A stretch of 64,000 nt of DNA from Loxodes magnus (lineage: Eukaryota; Ciliophora; Karyorelictea; Loxodida; Loxodidae). The stretch's first letter is position 1; the number at the start of each line of letters is the position of its first letter. Where the stretch lies: positions 310,001 through 374,000 of the forward strand of contig CAMPDV010000010.1 in NCBI GenBank assembly GCA_946699065.1, given 5' to 3'. The notes under the pieces are model-generated. The model did not search any database and had not been told where the DNA came from. It was given only the letters and a program-made list of their open reading frames with translations. Positions 24,700 to 36,489 of this stretch are shown piece by piece. The position numbers were made by a program, and so were the translations under genes.

Positions 24700-25541
24700 T
24701 AAAAAAAAAAAGATGGAGCAGAACATTAGATTAAATAAAAATCAAATAAGAAATGCTCGGAAAAAGGCTGCTTAAGTACTTCGATAAAAAGCAAAACAAT
24801 AAGAAGAATCAAGTTCCGACTCATAAGGTAAAATAATGATCGGAACTTTGCAAGCTGAGGAATTTAAATCAGATATTTCAGAGGAACTACGACAAAAGAT
24901 CGAACAAATGTAAAAAATTATATCCCGATACGAAGAAACAATATATAATTAAGATTTATTAATACGGGAACTTACAACAAACATTGACGTGCAAAATAAT
25001 GAAATGGAAATCCTTAAGAATCAGCTAATAGAAAACAAGGTAATAACGGAAGAACAACTTTGAATGTAATCGCAATAAAAATCTTAACGTACATCAAAGA
25101 TGGAAATTGAAAAAACTTTCACTCCATTATAAAGTGTTTAAGAACAGAAAGAAATTAGATATGATAATAACTTAATTAAAAGACTAGAAAATATTGAAAA
25201 TAAGCTATTTAAAAAACATATTAGTCAAAAGAAGATTAAAAAATAATGTTGATATTGCCAATCCAATTACCACTTATTAAGAAGATGCTGAGAATGAAAA
25301 AAATTAAATGAAAAGGTATAATAAAGAACATGAAGAGCATTGAATTTTCTATGGATAACTCCAACAGGAATATACAAATAAAAACTGCCTATGCGCTCTT
25401 TTGAAAGCAATCAGTGGTAACCATCCACATAAAAAAAATGGTCGCGGTATCCATCCGAGTCAAAAAAATGGCGGCAGGAACTGGTTGAAAGTCCAGAATA
25501 TGCCAAAACATTTTTTTAACATTTAGTTTACTATTATTATT
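24700..25541 (+). mobile_element. ORF1-only non-LTR retroelement (rep3), copy 2, with 13-bp target duplication
   Basis: The 842-bp element is flanked by perfect 13-bp repeats ATTTTACTAATAA (24687-24699 and 25542-25554), preceded by an A-run at its 5' end and ending in a CTGG/CCAG hairpin plus TTA repeats. ATG at 24713 opens a frame of about 265 codons that stays open to the tail: basic N-terminus (QIRNARKKAAQVLRQKAK), coiled-coil middle (EELRQKIEQMQKIISRYE), knuckle CWYCQSNYHLLRRC with TGA at W, then GIYKQKLPMRS. Of all rep3 copies this is the best preserved. It has no enzymatic domains, so it needs a LINE partner. Confidence 0.88.
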
Positions 25542-25554
25542 ATTTTACTAATAA

Positions 25555-27177
25555 CACTTTTTTATTTATCTTACAATAAGTTTTCTTGCAATAAGCATAA
25601 TTTTGTTATTTTTAATCTCAAGAAAATATTAAAAAAATGTAAATAAAGCATAATAAATTGCTTAAATATTGCTAATAATAAATTAAGAAATTTGGTAAGC
25701 AAATATTTTAAAGAATTATTTATAAGTAGTAGATTATTTATTTTTAGTCTTATTTTATTACTCATAATAGAAGTATTATTTATAAATATGATTTATACTC
25801 ATTATTTAAGTTTAGGTAAAGTCTTAATATTTAAAATTATAAAAATAAGGTAATTTATATTTATATAATTATCTATATATTTAATTAAAATATATACAGT
25901 AATAAATTATTATTGAATCAAGCTAATATTTATATTTTAAAATTATATTTATATAATCTCTTATTCTTAAAAATTTAATTATTTAAATATCACTGTTTTT
26001 TATATCCAATTTGAATGAAAGTATTTATATTGAAATTATAAGTATATTTATTACTTTTTTCTATTTTTAAGTAAAAAATATTATTATAAACGATCTTTTT
26101 AAATGAGTTAAAACTTAAAAAATAATTTTAGGATGACATTTATTTTTTTCATTTACATATTTTTAAATTTTAAATGTACAATTGCCTCACTTTCTTCATT
26201 ATTTTATCATAATTCTTTATCTATCATATTTTTATAATATTTTGTTGATTATGTAATATTTTTTTAATTTTGTTGTTATTAATACCTTTAATGAGAGAAT
26301 AATGTAGAAATAAAATATATTTTTTAATGTAAGTAAATTTAAATAAAAAATAGATGGAAAACTTATTTAAAAATGAAAGGAAATTAATAAAATTATAAAT
26401 GAAAAGAAAAAAGATAATTAATGGCTTAACGATAGACTTTTTTAGTCCACATTTATTATTTTAAAATCTTTTAATTTATAAAATTACAGTATTTCACTTT
26501 AATATTAGAAAATTAATGAAATATTTATCTAATTTACAATTTTTATTTTTTTAAATTTCTTAATTCTTTAAATTTAAATTAATAGCCTTTTTTCAAAATG
26601 GTTTTTGTTCATTTTTAATAACTATAAATTAAATTTTATTTAACTACAAACTTAATTATAATGAAATTAAATTTTAAATTCTATCTTTAAAGTATTTTTA
26701 TACTTTAGAATATAAAATTATTTCAGGATTATTAGGAAATAAATAAATTAAACTAGAACTAAAATTGTTATTTGTTCTTAGTCTTTATAGACTATTAATT
26801 TTTATTTTTAAATATATTACTATAAATCATTTTATTGCTTGTTAGTTTGAAGTTTAAGAAAAGTTAAAATAAAAGTGAAATAATTTAAATTATATAAAAT
26901 TATCATCTAAATATTATTTAGAAGCATATATATTATTTGGTATAAATTAGAGTTTAATATCTTAGACTTTTAAAATATTAATAACTAAAGATAATTTTTA
27001 TAAATATATCTCATTTTTATTTTTAATCTAAGCATTAAAATTAAAATGTAATAATTTTTCTTCTTATATATTTTTCGATTTAATCTCTTCAAAATAAATT
27101 TGTTCTACTAATATCTTGAAATTATTTCATTTTTCTATTAATTATTTTTAACTGTTTGAAATTTAAAATAGCATAAT
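25555..27177. other. AT-rich intergenic stretch
   Basis: Over 85% A+T with long T- and A-runs; no recognisable feature. Confidence 0.5.
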
Positions 27178-27881
27178 TTTTTATTGTGGTATCACCTTTA
27201 TTTGATTTACTATATTTAATTTATTGATTAAAAATATATTCATCCTTAATTTGCTTGGATCTTCACTGTCATGAATTTTGATGATTTTAAGTCTTATTTT
27301 CTTGATTTTTTCTTATAGGTCAAATCTCAATCATTTTTATTGTATTCATAAACTGCTTAATAGATATAGGGAATTTCTTTATTTACTTTAAATTTTTTTT
27401 TCTGCCAAGCAAAGCAAACCTACTTGATTGAAAAATTTTTCTCATTAACTTTCTAATTTTTTTACTTAAATTGCTAGAAACTTTGTATTTATTTCCTGGC
27501 CGCTTGCAGTATATATATATCGTTTCTCTTCTTTATCTAATATATTTTGCTAGATATTTTTATTTTATTTCTATTGATTTGTTGAGTATTTAGGATTGCT
27601 CTATCATACATATTCTTGTATTTAAATCCCGTACAATCTATTGTGTCTAAAAATTCTCCCTTAAAGTTGCTATAATGACGGTTTTAGAGTTAACTCCTTT
27701 CTTTAAATTAAATTTTCAGATTTAAAATTTCCATATAGTTTATAAATCTTAAGTTCAGCAATAAAGATCAATTACAGTCGTTTTTTATTTAAAATCTCCA
27801 TCAAAAGAAAGAAAATATATTTGCAACATCATATTAAGATTTATTATGTTTTGTGGGATAGAATTGCTTCTTTGGAGTCAT
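27178..27881 (-). mobile_element. ORF1-type retroelement (rep4b), old copy
   Basis: Read on minus it starts ATGACTCCAAAGAAGCA and ends with the rep4 3' signature (AAATCAAATAAAGGTGATAC, then CAC). Along its length it aligns with the copies at 34515-35252 (minus) and 62990-63745 (plus), for example in the CATGACAGTGAAGATCC-like stretch before the end. The zinc-knuckle region is decayed. About 700 bp long, as in other members. Confidence 0.65.
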
Positions 27882-28333
27882 TTTTTTATATAATACTAAA
27901 AAAATAGAATAAATAATATATTTTTATAAGCTTAGTAGCTATTTAAAAAAAATAAACAATCTTTTTGAGGCGAAAAAACATTTTAAACTAAGATAAAATT
28001 TAGATTATATTAAAATTATAAATATTGCGCATAATAGTAGAATTGCTTTATTTTTAATAGATGATATTTAAGAATTAATTTATCAAAAGTTAAATAAAGT
28101 CAAAAAAGTTATAAATAAATTCTAAATTTTTATCTAGAGTTTTTTATATCTTTATATAAAAACTTTGATCATTAAAAAAAGTAATTGGTCGCTATTCAAT
28201 TAATTTTATTTATGAGGATGATTAAAAATTATAAAAATTGACTAAATTTATCAGACTATGAAAAAGTAATCTACTTATAAGTAATTTTCAATTATATATT
28301 TTTCATCATTTTTAAATAAATAATAAATAAAGA

Positions 28334-28736
28334 TGATTATAGAGCACGTAGCATCTCGTTGGTGAGCAACTCTTTCAATATTAATATTTAATATTAAGAA
28401 ATCATTTTCTCATTATTCTTGTTAAAATTCTAATAGTCCAATGATTCATGTCAGCTACTCTAAATGAAGATCTTACTTAATAAAAATTATTCTCGAAACT
28501 TGAATCAAGTGCTTCAGTCTTCTTGAATAGGATTCAAATAAGAATTAGTTATTAAGTCATCAGTAGACCCGTCAGTAAATTTTCATACTGTTAGCAAGAA
28601 CCCTCAGGCAAGTTAGGCTTGTCTTTCCTAGCTTGTTTACCCTTCCCAGTGGTGCCATCTAGTGCGAGATTACTTGCAATGCAGTATACACTGTATCAGA
28701 TTACCTACTAGTTTTACTGCCGCAGCCAACATCCAT
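28334..28736 (-). repeat. Structured ~400-bp repeat (rep2), copy b
   Basis: On minus: start ATGGATGTTGGCTGCGGCAG with a TGTTG/CGGCA stem replacing TGTCG/CGACA of copy a. Then GTAGGTAATCTGATACAGTG, CTCGCACTAGATGGCACCA, and a 3' stem around ATGCTACGTGCTC with a short TTTA tail. Several paired positions differ together from copy a, supporting a conserved fold. Confidence 0.75.
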
Positions 28737-28959
28737 TTTATTTTTTATAATAAAATTAAATGATTATTTACTTTAAAATTTAAATAAATAATTCTTAATA
28801 AATTATTACAATAAATAGAATAAATAAATTTATTAAATAGCTTAAATAACTAAATCTTTTATAATTTTAGATTTAAGATACACAAAAACTAAAGTTTTTT
28901 TTAGAAAAATTTTGTTTTATAAATTATTTAAAATTTAAATTATAATAAGAATCTAAAAC

Positions 28960-29340
28960 TTTTTCTTCATATCTCAATGCTAAGATTTAGCTATAATTTT
29001 TTTTCTTGGCCTGCTATTCTGGTAAGTTCCTTTCTAATTTATTTTCCTTTTATCTTCCTTTATTTTAATGTTTCATTTTTTAATTATTTTACTAAAAATT
29101 TATTTTATTCTCATCATCTTAAATTCTAATGAATTATTTTTAAATTAGATTATCTTGCTTTTTCTTCTATAACTTCCTAATTAAATTTTTTATTTTTATA
29201 TTTATTTTATTTTCAATTATTAGTCCACAAAATTTAAATCAATCTATTATCTAAGTTCAGAAGATATTATTTAAGAATGCTCTATTTGTTATTAAGTTTA
29301 AGAAATATCATTAGTTATATTAGGCATCATCATTGATTCT
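28960..29340 (-). pseudogene. C-terminal fragment of a third Cys-rich/multi-pass paralogue
   Basis: On minus the segment reads MMMPNITNDISQTQQQIEHS followed by QIISSELRQQ. It matches MPNITNDISQTQLQIEHSQ in the cytosolic tail of the protein at 16971-20507. Downstream it diverges into Lys/Gln-rich sequence. Upstream (29.3-30.4 kb) I could not find the transmembrane region or the Cys repeats, so this looks like a detached tail left by an old duplication, although a strongly diverged full gene cannot be excluded. Confidence 0.6.
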
Positions 29341-31040
29341 TGCTTAAACACTAAAGAAATAAAAATAAAAAGATTTAAGTTACTTAAGCAAAGCAATTCT
29401 TTTAAATACGAAAATTAATTTTAACTATTTTCTTAAATTTAATCTTATTAAACCTTGTGAAATACTTAAAATTTAATATATCAAGAAAACTATCAATATT
29501 TTGTTTCCATAACCATATAGTAGCATTTATTATAAAATGGGATAAACTTAAATCAAATTAAAATATTTCCTTCTTAATTCATCTTTGAAAATAATTAATT
29601 CCAGTAATATATTTTTCATTATTTTAGGAGCTATTGTTTGATCAATAGGCATTCTTTCTAAGACTTTTTATTTTAAATTTTTGAATGAGATTAATTTCTT
29701 AACTTTTAAATTTAAGAATATTAAAACTAAATAGATATATCTAAAAGCAAAACCACAATATTTTGATGCTATAATAGAAACTTTTTTAATTCAAAATTAG
29801 TTAAATTTGCTTTACATTTAGTATAACTTTCACTTAGAGAGCTCCCAAATCTAAAAGTTATTTTATATAATGACTTAGCTTTATTAATAAGAGACATTTG
29901 AAATCATATTTTCTAAGACATAAAACTTTAAAACAAATTACACTCTAATAATTTAACTTAAATAGAGCAAAGTTTAGCTCTAAAATATTTCTTTTTAAAA
30001 TATTAGTTTCTAAAATATTAATTTCTATCTAATAAAGAATCTAAAATAGTCAAAATTTAACTATTAATTACAGAGTATCTAATCATTAGTAATTAATCAA
30101 TATTGCTAAACGTTATGTATTTCATTTTTACTAAATACACACAAGAATTTCTAAATTATATTAATATTACATCTGTCTTTAGTAACTAGCTACTTAATAA
30201 TACCTTATAGTTTCTTAAAAGTTCATTAAATTCTTTTTTCCAGTTGATCTAAATGAATGTCTTCTAATGTCTGTTAAATACTTTGAATATACTGTTAAGA
30301 ACATTTTTTTTATTTTCTAAACCCTTTTAGAAATAAACAAAAAACTTAATATTATGAAAAGAGATAATAAAACTTAAAGCTAGAATTAGATATTTTTATT
30401 ATTAAATTAAGCGAAAAAAGCAAAGATAATTCTTTAAATAAATAAATTCATATTATAATATAAAGATTGTCTTAAGTACTTAAAATAAAGATAAAAAATA
30501 AATTAAAAACTAATAATTAAAAGCAAGAAGAAATTATTAATTTCTTAAAAAATTAGCTATATATTAAATTGATAACTGAGAGAAAAGGAAATAAATATAT
30601 TATGACCAAGTTAACTTAAGATAGGATAAAAGAATTATTTTTCTTTACATATTTTTGTAGTTTAAATATGTAAAATTAAAGCTTAACTAAAAAATAAAAA
30701 GAATTAAAATTGGAATTTGCTTATGCAAGCAATTTTTTGTTTTTATTTATTTTCTTTGCTGCTAAGAATCTTTATTTTAGTTTGAATAAAAAACTAAAAT
30801 TATTTTAATAAAAATTATAATGTTAAGATGGTCATTAGAAACATAATTGAATTAAAAGAATTTATAATAGCCATTTAAGTCGAAATTAATAGTTTTTAAG
30901 TGTTTACCCTTAGAGTTTATCTATGTTTAATCTAAATAAATTATTAAAAATATTATGAAAAAAAATTTCTAGATATATCTAAATAAAAAAATCTAAAATT
31001 TATTTTTTATTCTTAATTCAAAGTTGTTAAAATACTCAAA
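29341..31040. other. AT-rich stretch, possible decayed gene on minus
   Basis: A minus frame between about 30.35 and 29.4 kb has protein-like stretches rich in Leu/Phe/Ile that could be worn membrane segments of the third paralogue, but no motif confirms this. Confidence 0.3.
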
Positions 31041-31044
31041 AATG

Positions 31045-32860
31045 TAATAATAGTAATAAGATAAAAAAAAGTTTCAATACTTTGAGTATTGCGACATAAT
31101 GGACTATTCATAGTTATATTTCAAGCGAATTATGTTAAGTATAAGAGTTTATGTAAGTTTATTATCAACCTCTAGTTAATTCTTCCTGTTTCTATTCTTT
31201 TGTTCCTTCTATTTTGGTTCTAAATTTTGTTCTCGCATTTTGTTCTCTCTCTTCTTATTTTCAATTTTCTTCTTATTTTTTTAGCTCGACCATTGCTTAA
31301 GTTCTTTCTTAAATTGTATTTTTTTCTTCAATGAATCTTTTCTTTTTGTTTCAACTATTAAATTTTTTAATTTATATACTTTTTTTAAGCAATTTTGATG
31401 TATTTGTCAATCTTAGGGATTTTACTTTTTACAAAGTTTGAATTAATATAATTTTAGTCATACAGAATTAGTTTTTATAATTTTTGTCGTTAAATATTTT
31501 TCGATTAGATATTCCTAAAAGACATCTTTATATAAAGTACATTAAAATATATAATCGAATTAATCATGAGCTAAACCACATGCACAATCAATTCCATTTT
31601 ATGTGTTTAAGTGCCGCAAACTTAGTTTGTATTAGAAATTATAGGTGAATGTCCTAAGTTTGAAAATAGAAATTATGTTTTTTTTTCTGTGTCTGTTAAA
31701 CTTAGTATAAGTTATTTCAGGAAATACACTTCGATTATTTTAAATTGATTACATGTATCATTAAGCTGTAGGCATCCATGTATTCCTATAAAAGCATTCT
31801 AATAAAAATCTTTCTTTCATTCTTAGAATAAAATGCTAATTAAATTCTTTTAGATTTGTCATATTTAAAATATTTATTTTATATTATTCAAGGCTTTTAT
31901 TTATGTATTTCATATAAGGTAAATTATATTGCTTGCATTTAGAAAGCAAGAATGCTATATCAGAATTCAGGTTTTCTCTACTGGTTTGTTCTGATTAAAA
32001 TAAAAACACATGAATTTTAATATATTCATGTGTGTAAATGGAAATCAATTAAGATTAATGAAGTAAGATTCCTTGAATGCCGATTAAGGAGATTTAAATG
32101 CTTTCCTTAAAATGAGTCTTTGTAATTTAATTATTTAAGCTTTCATTCCTTTAAGTCCTGACATGATATTTCAAGGAGTTTTATCACTTTCATATTCTAT
32201 TTTAGTCAAAATAAACGTTCTGCAAAGTGTTTTAAAATTGAGTAGTGATAATACTCCGTACTTAACAAGAATTGCTGATGATTTCATTACTGCTACTCTT
32301 AATTCAGATACTTGGCTTGCACAGTGTAGTTTATAATTTTATTTATTTTCCAATCTGTATCCAAGATGTGCAATTTTTACCTTTTAATCAATAGGAATTC
32401 CATTAATATTTAAATATATTTAAATTCTATTTTCTTTCTTTTTTAATAACTAAATTACATTACATTTTTCCACATTTATATTTAGTTTTACTCAAGAAAA
32501 TATTTTTTTTGTGGCCTCAAGTAATTTTTATGCATTTTACTATGAATTAGAAAGCTCAATTAAGTCATCTGCAAAACCACGAACCACAAAATTTCTCTAG
32601 CAGATATTATAGCCATATCTATGTTACTTCTCTTCTAAATATCTAATTACAATATCATAGTAAAGTATTGCAAGTACAAGTCCATGGCTGCTTCCTTATA
32701 ATACTCCGTTATTTAACTTAAGTGATCTTGTAATATCGAATCAAGAATATATAAACTCATTTTCAAGGTTTAAAACGGAGTATTTAGACTTATAAATCAA
32801 AATATTTCACAAGAAGCTAATAACAAGAAGACTTGGGATTTTAAAAACAGAGAAAGCAAA
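31045..32860 (-). mobile_element. LINE, 5'-truncated, with reverse transcriptase and C-terminal Cys-His motif
   Basis: On minus the sequence encodes SWFDITRSLKLNNGVLQGSS, the RT block before and including the GVxQGS motif, then HGLVLAILYYDI and the catalytic box VVRGFADDLIELSNS near 32.55 kb. TGA encodes the Trp of SWF (32741-32743). Further on, DCACGLAHDQFDYIFQC is the C-terminal CxCG...H...C motif of many LINE ORF2 proteins, followed by a Lys-rich tail to a TGA at 31074-31076, about 30 bp before a TTA-type tail. The endonuclease and first RT blocks are missing at the 5' end, as in typical truncated inserts. The RT and C-terminal motifs lie in different frames, so the copy is inactive. Confidence 0.85.
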
Positions 32861-33219
32861 AAAAGGAAGAAGTTAAAGACGAGTAGAAAGAAGGAGTAAT
32901 TAAAGAAAAATGATGAGATCAAGACGATTTTAAAATAAAGTTAAAAAGATTTACTAACATCTATGATTGAAGGAAGTAATTCTTGCAATTAAAGAAGTCA
33001 ACCAACTCTTTTAGTTATAATTTAATTTAATTTAAACAGACTCATTCACTATCATTCAATTATTATTATAATGAATATCACTTTTTTCTTTATCCATTGC
33101 TACTTTATTAGTTCAGATTATTAAATCGGCTTTATTAATATGTAAACTATCGAATTTTTTAGGAGACTTATTTCTTACTTCTACTATAGATAAATTTTTT
33201 CTTGTTTTTCTTTATGGAA

Positions 33220-33490
33220 AAACTGAATCGTATCAAAAAATTTAATAAGAAAAATACTGAGCTTGAGAAAAGCTCTAGATGAAAAAGAATGAAGAATGCT
33301 TAAAATTTCTGTTTAACGGAAAGTTGAGTTTATAAATAGAAAATTCACTAAAGATCTGTATAAAATCATAAGTACTATCTTCCTCATAAAAAAAGATAAT
33401 AGAATCCTTCCATGTTAAACAAAATAGTAATATATACCTTTTTGAAAGTCCAGGAAAATAAGCAATTTAACTTTGAAGTATATTATTATT
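33220..33490 (+). mobile_element. ORF1-type retroelement (rep3), 3' fragment
   Basis: It encodes ESWVYKQKIHQRSVQNH, parallel to TGIYKQKLPMRS of the complete copy at 24700. It ends with TTGAAAGTCCAGG and TTATTATT, the rep3 3' end. The 5' part with the knuckle is absent. Confidence 0.6.
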
Positions 33491-33514
33491 TTTAAATATT
33501 CACTTTTTAAATAT

Positions 33515-33900
33515 TTGCTGGGCTCTAATCAGCCGAGTAGGTAATCCAGCTCAGTGTAGACTGCATTACAAATACTCTTGTAATAGATGCCATCACAGAT
33601 AAGTTAAGACATGTCCTTTATTTAATAAACCTTGCTTATTTGAGTGTTATCTCCTTCGGTACGAGAATCTTACTAGGTAGCACTGAATTCCAGGTTTCGG
33701 ATTTATCTTGCTTTTACATTTAATTAATCTAATCGGAAATTAGAAAAAACCTAAAGATATGACTGAGATAGAAATATTTTTATTCGAAAATATTTAATTA
33801 AACTGTGGCATTTGACACATGTATCGGATTATCCTCTAAACTCTTCTAACTCCTTTCTTCGTACTAGATCACAAGAAATAAGAGTAATATGTTAATAATT
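33515..33900 (+). repeat. Structured ~400-bp repeat (rep2), copy c, diverged
   Basis: Contains CGAGTAGGTAATCCAGCTCA and GTGTAGACTGCATTACAAAT. The hairpin TTACAA/TTGTAA stands where copy a has GCGAG/CTCGC. Later AACTGTGGCATTTGACACAT and CTCTTCTAACTC match the copy at 20-696. Start approximate. Confidence 0.6.
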
Positions 33901-33929
33901 TTAATTAAAAAAAATGAAAATATGAACAA

Positions 33930-34046
33930 AGAGACCGAGTGAAATTAGAAAATTACTAGACTTTTATTAAGAAATAAATTTGGTTTCTTTTATTAATTAT
34001 GGTGAATTTAATAAAGGTGAATCCATGCTATTTTAATTAATTAATT
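33930..34046 (+). mobile_element. ORF1-type retroelement (rep4c), 3' fragment
   Basis: AAAGAGACCGAGTGAAATTAG and AAATTTGGTTTCTTT, then AATAAAGGTGAATCC and AATTA repeats, match the last 115 bp of the element at 22255-22990. Only the 3' end is present, typical of strong 5' truncation. Confidence 0.6.
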
Positions 34047-34514
34047 TATATTCTCTAATTAATTATTTAAGATTGCTAGTAAAGTTAAGATTTAATTTAA
34101 GATAAATAAAAAGTAAAGAAATTATAAAAGGAAAAATTGAGAAAAGTTGTAAGGAGTAAAGAGAAGCATAGTAAATGTTTAGTTATGTAGCCTTAAGTTG
34201 AAATATATTTATTTCCATGTGTCTTTAATTCAAGTGTTTCTTACAAAGTTAATAATTTCTTTGTAGATTATATATGATTTTTTATCTTCAATAGCAAGAA
34301 GATTATTAATTTTTGTAATATCTTTATGTATTAATTTTCTTATTTTTTACTTTAAATAACTTTATAATTAGTTAATTAATTACAGTGTCTTCTCAATTCT
34401 TTAGTAATAATATTTGGCTTATTTAATGAAAATGTTCTATTCTTAGATATAAATACGAAAAATATTAATTTTTATTAAGAATCAAACTTATGATATTTCA
34501 TTCTTATAAAGAAT

Positions 34515-35252
34515 ATTAATATAAAGTGTCGCCTTTATTTGACTTATCATTTATCACTTATTAGTTTGTTAGTTTATTGTTTAAAAGCAAATCTACACTT
34601 CAAATTCGTTTGGATCTTCATTGCCATTTTTCTTGATATTTTTAAGATTATTTTCCATCTTTTTTTCGATAGGTCGAATCCCAATCATTTTCTGCCTTTT
34701 AGATATAGGGAGCTTCTTTGCTTAGTTGTAGTATTTTTTTCCGATAGAGTAAGCCTTCATTTGTGTAGTATATTCTAATTATATCTTACCATTTATTTTA
34801 TATTAATCTCTTTTATTTTTATTAAAATTGATAGCAATTTCTTACTTTATATCCTGAAAGCTTGCAATGCTAACATATCATTATTTTCCGATAGGGAATA
34901 TATTTGGTTACAGGTTACTTTTCTATTTCCATTAGATTATTTTATATTTAGGATTTTTCTGGTTTAATATTTTCAAGTTTTAAATTTATCTTATTATTTT
35001 TTCTATCTATAAAATTTAACTTAAATTTGTTGCAAGTATGGGTTTAGAGCTAATTCCTATCGTAGTGTTAAATTTTCCGATTTCAGAATTTCCCTAGAAT
35101 TTAATAATTCATTAGTTAGTTGATAAAGATTTTTAATAACTTTTTTTTATTTCTTAATTCTCTATCTAAAAATGGTAGAGATCATTGACTACATCCTACT
35201 AGACTTTATAAGGTATTGTTGGTGAAGTATGTTATTTCTTAGGTGCAATTTT
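34515..35252 (-). mobile_element. ORF1-type retroelement (rep4b), left-arm copy
   Basis: Inverted counterpart of 62990-63745. On minus it starts GCACCTAAGAAATAACAT and ends AAATAAAGGCGACAC. The knuckle site reads TGTTAGCATTGCAAGC (Cys-Gln-His-Cys), where the right-arm copy has TGTTGGCATTGC (Cys-Trp-His-Cys). Present in both arms, so it inserted before the duplication. Confidence 0.75.
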
Positions 35253-35740
35253 ATTTTTATATAATATATCTCAGAAATGTTTTAAAATATTATACATGCA
35301 GTACAGTTGATATACTCTATGAAAATGAAAAGCATCCTTTTATTATTCTTTATAATTTTATATAATTTATTTGAATTATCTCTTCTATTTATTTAAAATC
35401 CACCTTATGATGTTTCAATCTATATTATTATATTTTCTATTTTTAAATTGAAGAGTTAAAAATTAATGTTTTTTAGCTTCTTTTCATCTCTTCTTTTATA
35501 TTAAGATATCTTTTTAATGATTAATTTTTATTTAATTTTTTATTAGCTAATATTCGATACTTTTGTCTTTTTTCTTAATTTTAAATTACTTCTTCTCTTC
35601 TTACATTACTCTTATTCTTTTTTACTCTTAAACTCCTTAAAACCCTATTTTCTCTTCACATTACACTTTAGTTTAGGTTTACTTCGTTTTCTTTCAAATT
35701 TTTATTTTCCTTTTTTACATTAAATTAATATAATTATATA
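35253..35740. other. Spacer between two ORF1-type elements; empty site for a right-arm insertion
   Basis: Aligns with 62532-62985. At about 35725-35735 this arm runs straight from the rep4a tail into TTAATTTAATGTAAAAAAGG, where the right arm carries an extra structured repeat of about 400 bp. No gene recognised. Confidence 0.7.
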
Positions 35741-35751
35741 TTAATGTGGCG

Positions 35752-36447
35752 TCACCTTTATTTGAGTAACCATGAATTAGAGTTTATAGATTTTTGTATA
35801 AATCAATAGGTCTCAAGATTGGATTCTTCCGGATTTTTTGGATCGTCAATTCTTATAACTTTTTTATTTTCTCCTCTTACTAATTCTTGTAAGCCAAATC
35901 TATATTGTGTTTCTCAATGCCTTTTAGATTTTTGGAGTTTATTAGAATGGTTAATTTATTTTTTCTTGTAAATTCTTCTATTTGGGGATCAATAAATCTT
36001 GAATAAATTTTAAATTTCTCTTTCAGTTATTTAAAATTGTTTCTTCTTAAATCGTTAACACTAATTAACCTTGTGTCCATACTTATAGAATCAACATTTA
36101 ATTTTTCTTTTTTAATAGAATAAGTTTTAGTTCGGATTCTCTTCTCCTTATGATTCTGAACTTGATACCCGATCCTCAGGTCAAATTTTATCTTAAATTT
36201 CATTCGATTTGTCCAATCTATTTTTCTATCTAAATCTAAGAAATAGCCTATTATTTAATTTCTTACGTAGGGTCCTATTTATTTACCAATTAGTTAATGA
36301 TTAGCATGAGAGATTAAGTTATTTATTTAAAGTCTTAAACTTCTTTTACTAGCTTCTAATTATCCATTTCTAGCAAATAGAAATCGTTAGCAAAGTCTTG
36401 TTAATTATTAGACTTTGCTGGAGAATTCTATATTTCTTAGATGCCAT
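35752..36447 (-). CDS. ORF1-type CCHC protein of a rep4a retroelement (231 aa, frame intact)
   Basis: From ATG at 36447 the frame is open for 232 codons to a TGA at 35752-35754, only about 15 bp before the end of the element, with TAA/TAG=Gln and internal TGA=Trp. Basic N-terminus (MASKKYRILQQSLIINKTLL), Arg/Lys-rich middle, acidic Ser stretch (EDRVSSSESQGEENP), then a knuckle-like segment KCWFYKYGHKVNQC (W=TGA) and YWSPNRRIYKKK, matching the IYK[KQ]K motif of the rep3 proteins. It should bind the element's RNA; mobilisation would need a LINE reverse transcriptase. The counterpart is at about 61376-62115. Confidence 0.75.
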
Positions 36448-36451
36448 TTTA

Positions 36452-36483
36452 TATTATATTATATTATATTATATTATATTATA
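36452..36483. repeat. ATATT microsatellite
   Basis: About six copies of a TATAT/ATATT unit directly upstream of the rep4a element. The matching place in the right arm (61355-61375) has fewer copies, so it changed after duplication. Confidence 0.7.
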
Positions 36484-36489
36484 TAATAA

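Noticed and set aside
11724-25541. Calling the CCHC elements LTR retrotransposons because of the zinc knuckle
   Set aside because: No terminal repeats, protease or integrase; 13-bp target duplications and simple-sequence tails point to non-LTR, LINE-driven movement.
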